31,538 bases of DNA, from assembly GCA_026986655.1 (NCBI GenBank), contig JALSOD010000228.1, forward strand, positions 1 through 31,538. The letters are read 5' to 3'. This DNA comes from Caldifarciminota bacterium. Lineage in GTDB: Bacteria > Hydrothermota > Hydrothermia > B15-G9 > WFZT01. The notes under the pieces are model-generated. The model saw only the letters and a list, made by a program, of their open reading frames with translations. It was not told where the DNA came from and did not search any database. The first letter of the stretch is position 1; every line of letters begins with the position of its first letter. The position numbers and the translations under genes were made by a program. Below, piece by piece: positions 1 to 6,664 of the stretch.

Positions 1-665
1 AGATAAGAAAAGGAGAAAAGATTGCCCTTGTAGGTCCATCTGGTGCTGGAAAGAGCACTATTGCGGATCTCCTGCTAAGATTCTATGAGCCAACGAAAGG
101 TCGAATTCTGATAGATGGGCTGGACCTCAAAGAATACGATCTAAAAAGTTATAGAAGGAAAATCTCTGTTGTTCCACAGGAAACTTTTCTCTTTGATGGC
201 ACAATTTATGAAAATATTGCCTACGCAAGACCAGATGCAACAGAAAATGAGGTCATAGAAGCTGCAAAAAAGGCGAAAGTACATGAATTTGTGATGAAGT
301 TACCCAAAAAATATGGAACATTTATCGGTGAAAGAGGTGTTAGAATCTCAGGTGGGGAGCGTCAGAGAATTGCAATAGCACGTGCTATTTTGCGGGATCC
401 AGAGATTCTAATTTTAGATGAAGCCACATCTTCTCTGGATTCATATTCTGAAGAAATTATAAAAAAAGCCCTCAGTGAACTGCTTGTTGGGAGAACAGCC
501 CTCATTATCGCCCACCGTTTATCAACCATTTTGAATGCAGACAAAATAATAGTTATTAACAAAGGAGAAATCCTTGATATTGGGAAACATAAGGAACTTT
601 ACGAAAGATGTAAGCTATACAGGGAACTTGCAGATCTCCAGTTTATCTCTTCGGGGGTACTTTGA
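1..665 (+). CDS. ABC exporter, ATP-binding domain (MsbA-like, 5' end missing)
   Basis: This is the nucleotide-binding half of an ABC transporter, open at the left window edge and read in the frame beginning at base 3. The visible part has every catalytic motif in order: Walker A GPSGAGKST, Q-loop PQETFLF, signature ISGGERQRIAIARA, Walker B ILILDEATSSLD and H-loop IIAHRLST. The DEATSSLD and AHRLST forms and the aromatic Q-loop are typical of ABCB/MsbA-type exporters in which the ATPase is fused behind six membrane helices. I infer that the missing upstream part encodes those helices. The substrate cannot be read from this domain; lipid A-core export is possible in a cell that also has WaaA, but drug or peptide exporters look the same here. 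It ends in TGA at 663-665. Confidence 0.9.
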   Translation, partial: IRKGEKIALVGPSGAGKSTIADLLLRFYEPTKGRILIDGLDLKEYDLKSYRRKISVVPQETFLFDGTIYENIAYARPDATENEVIEAAKKAKVHEFVMKLPKKYGTFIGERGVRISGGERQRIAIARAILRDPEILILDEATSSLDSYSEEIIKKALSELLVGRTALIIAHRLSTILNADKIIVINKGEILDIGKHKELYERCKLYRELADLQFISSGVL

Positions 666-719
666 TATCTTGATAAATGCAATTAAAGCGCCGATTCGAG
701 AACTAAATTGTATTGAGTA

Positions 720-747
720 TTGACAGGCAATAGAAAAACTTTAAAAT
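720..747 (+). promoter_or_regulatory. sigma-70-type promoter of the coiled-coil gene
   Basis: A perfect TTGACA (720-725) is followed by 16 nt and TAAAAT (742-747, 5 of 6 matches). Only 10 nt separate the -10 box from the ATG at 758, so the predicted transcript has a leader of about 3-4 nt and no room for a Shine-Dalgarno site. Confidence 0.6.
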
Positions 748-757
748 TAGCCCTGAG

Positions 758-1702
758 ATGATTAAAGCACAGATTGTAAGGAAGCTCGAGAGTGTAAAAG
801 ATCCTGAACTCAGAGATGTCTTTATTTCCTTCCTTGAAGAAGTCGAGAGAATGATTGGTGAGACCATTACAAGGAAGGAATTCCTTGAATTTGTAGAAAA
901 AACTCAGGAAAATTTCGACAAAGTCTGGCAAGCCATTAACGAGCTAACCCGCCGCGTCAATGAACTTGCTGAAGCCCAAAAAAGAACCGAAGAAAGACTC
1001 AATGAGCTAACAGAAAGAGTAAATTCACTCGCTGAAGCTCAAAAGAAAACCGAAGAAAGACTCGATAAGCTAACAGAAAGAGTAAATTCACTCGCTGAAG
1101 CCCAAAAAAGAACCGAAGAAAGACTCGATAAGCTAACAGAAAGAGTAAATTCACTCGCTGAAGCTCAAAAGAAAACCGAAGAAAGACTTAATGAGCTTGC
1201 TGAGGCTCAGAAGAAAACTGAAGAAAGACTTAATGAACTCGCTGAGGCACAAAAAGAAACTGAGAAGAAGCTTGCAAAACTTATAGGAGAGCACCAGAAA
1301 ACACGTGAGCAAATTGGTGGATTGTCTCACTCTATTGGATATCTTCTTGAAGACAGGGCTTATAAAGGCCTACCAGGAATTCTTAAAAGAAAATATGGTA
1401 TCGAGGTAACAGAACCTTTAAGGAGAGACTATGTTAAAATTGGGAGAAACCGGTACCTTGAGATCAATATAATCGGTAAAGGTAAAAAAGACGGGAGAGA
1501 AATTTATATCATTGGAGAATGTAAAACACAACTGAAGAAAAAAGATGTTGATAAATTCTTGAGGCACATCAAGGATATTGAAGACTACTTTAAAGGAGAC
1601 AAATTTCTGGTGATCGTTGCATATCAGGCCTCTCCACCTGTAACTGATTACATCAGGGAGAAGGGGCTTAATTTTGTCTATTCCTACGAATTACCTATTT
1701 AA
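758..1702 (+). CDS. coiled-coil protein with PD-(D/E)XK nuclease-like C-terminus
   Basis: A 314-residue soluble protein in three parts. Residues 1-69 are charged and helical. Residues 70-174 are a perfect heptad coiled coil made of three 21-residue units starting LAEAQK and three 14-residue units with the same start. Residues 190-314 form an alpha/beta domain resembling the restriction-endonuclease-like fold seen behind such coiled coils in thermophile proteins (DUF3782-like, from memory). Candidate active-site residues are E198, E235 in YLEINIIG and the E254-x-K256 pair in IIGECK. The position where this fold usually has Asp (EID) is Asn237, so catalysis may be lost or rely on E235. No Shine-Dalgarno site precedes the ATG; the promoter's -10 box lies 10 nt upstream. 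A second in-frame ATG at 851 is possible but would remove the helical start. Function unknown. Confidence 0.8.
   Translation: MIKAQIVRKLESVKDPELRDVFISFLEEVERMIGETITRKEFLEFVEKTQENFDKVWQAINELTRRVNELAEAQKRTEERLNELTERVNSLAEAQKKTEERLDKLTERVNSLAEAQKRTEERLDKLTERVNSLAEAQKKTEERLNELAEAQKKTEERLNELAEAQKETEKKLAKLIGEHQKTREQIGGLSHSIGYLLEDRAYKGLPGILKRKYGIEVTEPLRRDYVKIGRNRYLEINIIGKGKKDGREIYIIGECKTQLKKKDVDKFLRHIKDIEDYFKGDKFLVIVAYQASPPVTDYIREKGLNFVYSYELPI
965..1279 (+). repeat. in-frame tandem repeats, 3 x 63 nt then 3 x 42 nt
   Basis: Three nearly identical 63-nt units (965-1153) are followed by three 42-nt units (1154-1279), the last most diverged. Each unit starts at the Leu codon of LAEAQK. They match at the nucleotide level, including synonymous positions, which indicates recent duplication or gene conversion. 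Unit lengths of three and two heptads preserve the coiled-coil register. Confidence 0.9.
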
Positions 1703-1746
1703 ATACTGACTCAATCCGAATATCTAATACGAAATTTCTTTACCTC

Positions 1747-1768
1747 AACGAAATCTGTCGTTTTTTTT
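1747..1768 (+). terminator. short intrinsic terminator
   Basis: A 5-bp stem (AACGA/TCGTT, 6-nt loop) runs directly into a run of eight T within 1761-1768. It lies 45 nt past the stop of the coiled-coil gene, just before the convergent aldolase gene. The stem is short, so its efficiency is doubtful. Confidence 0.45.
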
Positions 1769-1779
1769 GTGACTACTTA

Positions 1780-2355
1780 TTACCCCATTTTGGTTTTGAA
1801 CAATTCGCGTAGAGTTCTGATTTTTATCTCAAATTCAAGCCTCTCAAGATTGTTAAATGCGTCCTGAAGTGTCTTCCCATAGGTCACAACTCCGTGCTTC
1901 TGTAGAATAAGTACGTTATACTTTGGGGCCTTTTCACGAACGAGCTCTGCAAGTTCAATGGTTCCTGGCTCTTTAAAAGCGACGAAACCAAATTTCCCAA
2001 TGAAATTTTTCATTTCCGGTAGAATAGGCTCGTATTCTCTTGGCATTTGTAACGAAAAAGCTGTTGCGTAGGGTGGATGAGCATGTACTATTGCTCGAAC
2101 ATCGTCTCTCACTTGATATATAAAGATGTGCATCCACTTCTCCGATGATGGTTCATTAACACCATAGAGTTTCTCACCTTCACGTGAGATGATTACAAGA
2201 GATTCTTCATCAATTTCTCCCTTTCTAAAACCAGCCGGAGTTATAAGAATGCTTCCATCATTAAGAAGGATACTTAAATTCCCATCTGTTGCTACTGAAT
2301 AACCTTTCTGACACATTAGATGGGCGTATTTGACAAGTTCCTTTCTATGATCCAT
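1780..2355 (-). CDS. class II aldolase/adducin family protein
   Basis: A 191-residue enzyme of the L-fuculose-phosphate aldolase/adducin fold, about the family's usual size for single-domain members. Visible motifs are DGNLS (24-28), TPAGF (39-43), PSSEKWMH (69-76), HAHPP (91-95) and QKHGVV (152-157). The metal ligands H91, H93 and H154 and the acid E72 match the fuculose aldolase set H92, H94, H155 and E73. The family covers sugar-phosphate aldolases, ribulose-phosphate 4-epimerases and methylthioribulose-phosphate dehydratase, so the substrate is open; the E72-H-H-H pattern favours aldolase or dehydratase chemistry. It lies just past a GC-rich hairpin that ends the unit before it. There is no Shine-Dalgarno site; TATAAT sits 9 nt before the ATG. 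Confidence 0.85.
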   Translation of the reverse strand: MDHRKELVKYAHLMCQKGYSVATDGNLSILLNDGSILITPAGFRKGEIDEESLVIISREGEKLYGVNEPSSEKWMHIFIYQVRDDVRAIVHAHPPYATAFSLQMPREYEPILPEMKNFIGKFGFVAFKEPGTIELAELVREKAPKYNVLILQKHGVVTYGKTLQDAFNNLERLEFEIKIRTLRELFKTKMG

Positions 2356-2364
2356 AGATGGATT

Positions 2365-2370
2365 ATTATA
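2365..2370 (-). promoter_or_regulatory. -10 box of the aldolase gene
   Basis: A perfect TATAAT on the minus strand lies 9 nt upstream of the ATG at 2355. No -35 match is found at 16-18 nt, where the hairpin at 2383-2415 sits. If real, the transcript is leaderless or nearly so. Confidence 0.4.
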
Positions 2371-2382
2371 AAGGATTAATTA

Positions 2383-2415
2383 AGGGGAGTGGTGGGCACC
2401 GCCCACCACTCCCCT
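2383..2415 (-). terminator. 15-bp perfect GC-rich hairpin after the B12 uptake genes
   Basis: Bases 2383-2397 pair perfectly with 2401-2415 around a 3-nt loop. It lies 33 nt past the stop of the BtuG-like gene and before the aldolase gene. Read on the minus strand, the stem is followed by an AT-rich stretch without a continuous U tract. Two hairpins of the same build occur at 24097-24129 and at the right window edge, each after a unit's last gene. Confidence 0.6.
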
Positions 2416-2448
2416 ATTGGGAGGTGACCCGATTTACCCAGAGGAGAT

Positions 2449-3465
2449 CTACTCTTCTATCTCCATGTACTTCACTATTTGTGACCCTTTACCATTTCCG
2501 AGTTCTACAGAAGAAGTATCACCTGTATCTGTTGAAATTACCCATAAATAATTCTGCTGCTGCCAGCTTGCCACACTCACATAAATTTTTGAGGCATCAG
2601 AATTTACATCTATTCCCATAAATCCCATGCTGGCAGGAGCATCTGTATACGTGGTAATTACTGATAGTGTGTTCAAATCAATTACAGTGGGAAAGTAGGA
2701 ATAGCCAGTAAGATATCCCTTGCCATTTTTCACAACAAATGCCCCGGGTGTCCCATCAAGTGAGAGAGAATCAATGATAGATAGTGAGTCAGGCCCTATT
2801 TTATACACATTTCCCCCATTTGCGTAATCGCCACCAGCAACATAGAGATATTCGCTATCCGTTACTATTAAAGTCGGATTTACAAACAATTTCACACTAT
2901 CAATCTTTGCAAGGTCAGGGGTGTATTCATAAAGATATCCTGTGTCTGGCTGATAAGTAGACCTGTGATAAAAAGAAGCCACTACAAAAAGTTTCCCATC
3001 GAAGAAAAGAACACCCTCGGGTGACACTCCAGCGTCTGCGGAATCAACAATTATACCACTACTGTTTAGCTTATAAACTTTATCGAAAGTGTAGGATGTA
3101 ACATAAAAATTGGAACCATCCCATGCAATATCCCAGGGATTCGATCCCACAGGGAGAACAAAACTGTCCACCACTGTGTTCTCGTGATAATCTATCTTCT
3201 GAATCATCGGAATCCCACCAAAGCCTGAATTCACCAGATACAAGTAATCTCCAAATTTCTTCAGAACATTAGGGGTAGTTCCTGTAGTTATTACATTTGT
3301 ATCAAGTTCGCCTGTTTCAACATTGAAAATATCAATTGTTTCAGCCCCTCCATTGACAATGTAAACAGCTTTATTGACCTTGACCGTGGGGGCTTCCGTC
3401 TCCTTACTACAGGAAGTGGCAAAAATTACAATCGCCACCAGTGCTATACCAATCACTTTTTTCAT
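2449..3465 (-). CDS. surface lipoprotein, YncE-like beta-propeller (BtuG-like)
   Basis: A 338-residue lipoprotein. The N-terminus has a lipoprotein signal peptide with lipobox FATSC, giving lipidation at Cys19. The mature end CSKETE recalls the acidic surface-export signal known from Bacteroidetes. The rest is a series of beta-propeller blades recognised by recurring strands such as AVYIVNGG, DYLYLVNSG, NFYVTSYTFDKVYKLN, KLFVVASF, EYLYVAGGD and KIYVSVASW, in the YVTN/YncE style. The start is set by AAAGGAGGT 5 nt before the ATG; the receptor gene ends 13 nt upstream, so the two are translated as a pair under one cobalamin riboswitch. In Bacteroides, BtuG has this architecture, binds B12 outside the cell and docks on BtuB. 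I infer the same role here; another ligand cannot be excluded. Confidence 0.8.
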   Translation of the reverse strand: MKKVIGIALVAIVIFATSCSKETEAPTVKVNKAVYIVNGGAETIDIFNVETGELDTNVITTGTTPNVLKKFGDYLYLVNSGFGGIPMIQKIDYHENTVVDSFVLPVGSNPWDIAWDGSNFYVTSYTFDKVYKLNSSGIIVDSADAGVSPEGVLFFDGKLFVVASFYHRSTYQPDTGYLYEYTPDLAKIDSVKLFVNPTLIVTDSEYLYVAGGDYANGGNVYKIGPDSLSIIDSLSLDGTPGAFVVKNGKGYLTGYSYFPTVIDLNTLSVITTYTDAPASMGFMGIDVNSDASKIYVSVASWQQQNYLWVISTDTGDTSSVELGNGKGSQIVKYMEIEE

Positions 3466-3478
3466 TTTTGACCTCCTT

Positions 3479-5167
3479 TTATATCTTTTTTCTAAATTTA
3501 ACGTGCCATTCCCTCCCCGGCGCCGGGTAACCACGCAACAGCAAATAGTACTTATCTGTCAAATTTGTGACATCAAAGGAAATTGAAAAGGATTTGAAGG
3601 GAATTCTAAAAAACATGTTTAATAAAGTGACAGCCGGTAATTTCTTTGGTCCGGTTAGCCTCTCATACCTATCACCAATGTATTCCACATTAAAAGACAC
3701 CCACTTGATCCCCGCTGTGAAGCTCCATGAAAGAAACGGATAATAAATGAGATTCACATCCGATTTGACATTGTCTATAAACTCCACAGAAGTAACAATC
3801 TTAAAAAATTTAAACTTCACACTCATGTTTCCATCAACTCCGTAAATGGAAACGTTCCTCAAATTCATCGGACGCCACCTGCCATTGTCTCCAGGCACCC
3901 ATTTAATCAGATCTTCATAACGTCTCCAGAATCTGGAGATCGATGTAGACACGAAATTTAAATTTTTCTTGAATCCCAATTCGTACTCAATAAGTCTTTC
4001 ATCCTTTAAATCTGGGTTTCCTTCGGCATACTGTGTCTCTGGCCAGTAAAGATCGTTGTAAGTAGGTAACCGATAACCTGTGGAAACCGAAACGTATGGA
4101 CCAGGTTTTGTTGAAATTCCTGCAAAAAACGACTTTCTCAGCTCACCGGTCTCAAACCAAAAATCCCCAGAGAATGAGACGATGGGCACGAACCATCCAA
4201 AATCCATTGAATAGTTAGCAGCGAGACTCAAAGAGGTTCTACTATGATTACCCAGTGAAACAGATGTAATTCCTTCTCTTGAAAGCTCTATTTTTGAAAA
4301 AGCAAATGGTTTGTAAATAATATGGAAATTGTAAGTTTCAAATGAGCTACTATTCAGGGATTCAGGTTTGTACGTAAACCAGTTTTTGTATGTAAGTATT
4401 TTAAACCTCTTATAATTTAGGCGTGAAATAAACATCGTTTCGAAAATCGAATCCCTACTGGATGTATATCCTCCGGGGATTATTGGAATTCCTCTCGCAG
4501 AGGATCCTATGCCAAAGAATCCCGATAAACTTGAGTTACCGGTCTCTAAAAATGCGAAGATCTTCCTTCTCCCGGCATTTTTTATCTTCATCTGGAGATC
4601 AGGGGCCCTTAAAGTGTACTGAGAGGGTGTAAATTCATAGGCAGCTCCCGTCTTCAGATAGAATTTTCTCCCGATAAGCCCACTCTTAAAACCTGAAAGG
4701 GAGAAATATCCATCTTCCCCTGTTCCGATACTGATGAAATTGACATCAGCTGGCATCATTATATTTACAATACCCCCCATAGAATTGTATCCGTAAAACG
4801 AGGAGTTACCTGTCAATAGAACTTCAACGGAGGAAACAATATCCGACGGTAAAAAACTGAAATCAAAGTATCCGTTCTGTGGATTTTTCACAGGAATACC
4901 CTCGAACATTATTTTTACCTCTTCCATACCCGATCCACGAATAGAGATGCCCGTCATATTCAAATAAGAACGTGGGTAAACACCGGGGAGAGTTAGGAAA
5001 TTTATCGTGGGTGAGGCGAAACGGTAATTTATAACCCTATAGGTCGCAGGAAATTTTTCCTCAACAATTCCATGAGAAACTTTACCTTTCACATAGATTG
5101 GTGAAAGGATAAAGCTTACTTTGGTTGTGTCAGCGGCAATTATTAAAGCCAGTAAAAATGCAAGCAT
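3479..5167 (-). CDS. btuB: TonB-dependent outer-membrane receptor, BtuB-like
   Basis: A 562-residue outer-membrane receptor, somewhat shorter than E. coli BtuB (614). A signal peptide (MLAFLLALIIA) is followed by a plug domain at about residues 25-130, with SIRGSGMEEVKIMFEGIPV and the SSVEVLLTGNSSFYGYNSMG region typical of the family, and then a 22-strand-type barrel rich in alternating aromatic strands. The C-terminus NLTDKYYLLLRGYPAPGR closely follows the BtuB/FepA C-terminal signature. I see no clear TonB box. The ATG at 5167 is chosen because GAGGA precedes it by 6 nt and the signal peptide starts there; a longer frame to 5194 would begin inside the riboswitch. The cobalamin riboswitch directly upstream and the BtuG-like partner downstream point to B12 or corrinoids as the ligand. 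Confidence 0.9.
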   Translation of the reverse strand: MLAFLLALIIAADTTKVSFILSPIYVKGKVSHGIVEEKFPATYRVINYRFASPTINFLTLPGVYPRSYLNMTGISIRGSGMEEVKIMFEGIPVKNPQNGYFDFSFLPSDIVSSVEVLLTGNSSFYGYNSMGGIVNIMMPADVNFISIGTGEDGYFSLSGFKSGLIGRKFYLKTGAAYEFTPSQYTLRAPDLQMKIKNAGRRKIFAFLETGNSSLSGFFGIGSSARGIPIIPGGYTSSRDSIFETMFISRLNYKRFKILTYKNWFTYKPESLNSSSFETYNFHIIYKPFAFSKIELSREGITSVSLGNHSRTSLSLAANYSMDFGWFVPIVSFSGDFWFETGELRKSFFAGISTKPGPYVSVSTGYRLPTYNDLYWPETQYAEGNPDLKDERLIEYELGFKKNLNFVSTSISRFWRRYEDLIKWVPGDNGRWRPMNLRNVSIYGVDGNMSVKFKFFKIVTSVEFIDNVKSDVNLIYYPFLSWSFTAGIKWVSFNVEYIGDRYERLTGPKKLPAVTLLNMFFRIPFKSFSISFDVTNLTDKYYLLLRGYPAPGREWHVKFRKKI

Positions 5168-5169
5168 AT

Positions 5170-5188
5170 CCGATCCTCGAAGGACCGG
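5170..5188 (-). promoter_or_regulatory. hairpin sequestering the btuB ribosome-binding site
   Basis: On the minus strand CCGGTCCT-TCG-AGGATCGG forms an 8-bp stem (one G-U pair) that locks up the GAGGA Shine-Dalgarno sequence (5174-5178) of the receptor gene. Placed between aptamer and start codon, it is the natural output of a translation-controlling riboswitch. Confidence 0.65.
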
Positions 5189-5246
5189 CCTCAAGGGGAT
5201 GGTAGGTTACGCCTGCCTCAAACCCCCGGAGGCGGCCAGAAATGCG

Positions 5247-5430
5247 TTTCTGGAGTAGGTCTCCCGGCTCGCAGGTACCGATTTTCATCGGTGAGGCTAT
5301 CCATACCTTCCCGGATAGAGAGCTCTCCACCCTTCTATCCAGTGGCTGGCAACTGCCCGGATAGCCCTTAACCTGCACACGGTAGCGGGGACTGCCCAGG
5401 ATTCTCACCTGGTTCCCTGGCCTCCAGAAA
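5247..5430 (-). ncRNA. cobalamin (B12) riboswitch aptamer
   Basis: The minus strand shows the conserved parts of the class: GGTGAGAATCC, then CCCCGCTACCGTG (about 5378-5410), an internal set of stems, and the B12 box GCCGGGAGACCTACTCC (about 5253-5271). The closing P1 helix is explicit: 5423-5430 (TTTCTGGA) pairs with 5247-5254 (TCCAGAAA). The same 3' P1 strand can also pair with the sequence just after it (CCAGAAA-CGCA-TTTCTGG, 5236-5253), which gives a competing hairpin. It controls the BtuB/BtuG-like genes; cobalamin binding is expected to shut off their expression. A promoter lies 22 nt upstream of P1. Confidence 0.93.
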
Positions 5431-5452
5431 CTGTTTCAAAAAGCTCACCTAA

Positions 5453-5481
5453 ATTATATTAATCACCTGTTGAATTTTCAA
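5453..5481 (-). promoter_or_regulatory. promoter of the riboswitch-btuB unit
   Basis: TTGAAA (5476-5481), 17 nt, then a perfect TATAAT (5453-5458) on the minus strand. The -35 box lies inside the last codons of waaA and transcription should start near 5446, just ahead of the aptamer. This makes the B12 genes independent of the waaA unit. Confidence 0.7.
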
Positions 5482-6664
5482 TTGATTTCAACTTTTCCAA
5501 AATTAATTCAAATGTTTTCTCCGATGCCCCTGTCTTTGACTCTATAATTGCCTGCGCCTTCTTCCCCATCCGTTTTCTAACATCCTCTTGCTCTATCAAA
5601 TGCCTCAACTTACGGAGGAGATCATTCCTATCTTCAACCACTATGGCAGCGCCCTCTCTTATTAAAGTCTCCGCGGCCTCTTGCATATTTGAGTAATGAG
5701 GACCAATTATTACAGGCACTCCAGCATAAGCAGGTTCAATAATGCTATGACCACCATAAGGGGCAAGTGTTCCTCCAACAAATGCAATATCCGCAATATG
5801 ATAAAAGTCAAAAAGTTCACCAAGTGTGTCCAGGATTAGAACAGACCCACGGTAAACTCTCTCCCTTGAGGTCCTCAAAACATAGGGAATCTTCCTTGCC
5901 TTCAACTTCTGGATAATAAAATTTTTCCTGACAAGATGTCGAGGTGCGATAATAAATTGTAGATTTTTGTACTCCTTCTTGAGCTTCTCAATAGCATTTA
6001 TCACAGCATCTTCCTCTTTTGACCTTATACTTCCAAAAATAATGATGATATCATCATCAGAATATTCGTGGAAACTCCTTTTTATAACAGTGTAGGGCCT
6101 TTTAACAGCATCGTACTTCAAACTTCCAAAAACTTTAACCCTTCCTGGTAGCGCACCAAGCTCTATAAATCTCTGTCTATCAACTTCGGTTTGTGCAAGA
6201 ATCCAATCAAATTTTTTCAAAATCTTAGAAAAAAATCTCCTGAATTTCCTGTACTTTGGGAAGCTCTTGTTTGAGAGACGGGCGTTAACAAGAAACTTCG
6301 GTATTCCCTTAGTCTCAAGAATTAAATTCGGCCACAGCTCTGTTTCAGCGATAATTAAAATCTTCGGATTGACAATTTCAACAAGCCTCCTAATTTCAGA
6401 TTTCTTGTCCATAGGAAATCTGCTAACCTGAGCATTATCACCCCATAGCATCCTTGCACGTTCAAGTCCTGAACGAGTAAACGTTGTTATAAATACCGGT
6501 ATATGCTTCTCAGTGAAAAGATTTACAAGATAGGAGATCGCATTTATCTCTCCCACTGATGAGGCATGAATCCAGACATCTGTTGAGTGATAGGGATACT
6601 CTACCTCAACGTGGAAAAAGAAATTTGCTATAGATATCAAAATTTGGTATACTAACTCAATCAC
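5459..6664 (-). CDS. waaA: 3-deoxy-D-manno-octulosonic acid (KDO) transferase
   Basis: A 401-residue family-30 glycosyltransferase that adds KDO from CMP-KDO to lipid A precursor at the inner membrane. The N-terminus is a short hydrophobic anchor. Motifs: WIHASSVGE with the catalytic acid E39, AETELWPN (106-113), NARLS, GSLKYD, PRHLVR, and the CMP-KDO-binding stretch ADIAFVGGTL with GGHSIIEPA and GPHYSNMQEA. Length is close to the usual 400-425. It starts with GTG at 6664 overlapping the stop of the amidohydrolase (GTGA), so translation is coupled and the Shine-Dalgarno site is weak. Its presence shows an LPS-type outer membrane; the other lpx/kds genes are not in this window. Confidence 0.95.
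   Translation of the reverse strand: MIELVYQILISIANFFFHVEVEYPYHSTDVWIHASSVGEINAISYLVNLFTEKHIPVFITTFTRSGLERARMLWGDNAQVSRFPMDKKSEIRRLVEIVNPKILIIAETELWPNLILETKGIPKFLVNARLSNKSFPKYRKFRRFFSKILKKFDWILAQTEVDRQRFIELGALPGRVKVFGSLKYDAVKRPYTVIKRSFHEYSDDDIIIIFGSIRSKEEDAVINAIEKLKKEYKNLQFIIAPRHLVRKNFIIQKLKARKIPYVLRTSRERVYRGSVLILDTLGELFDFYHIADIAFVGGTLAPYGGHSIIEPAYAGVPVIIGPHYSNMQEAAETLIREGAAIVVEDRNDLLRKLRHLIEQEDVRKRMGKKAQAIIESKTGASEKTFELILEKLKSIENSTGD

Noticed and set aside
2358..2621. Open frame on the plus strand, about 87 codons
   Set aside because: It runs through the perfect hairpin at 2383-2415 and then antisense to the propeller gene, with Ser/His-rich composition typical of a shadow frame.
5168..5408. 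Open frame on the minus strand across the riboswitch region, about 92 codons
   Set aside because: It lies over the conserved B12 aptamer stems, has no ribosome site and no protein-like composition; RNA structure explains the sequence.
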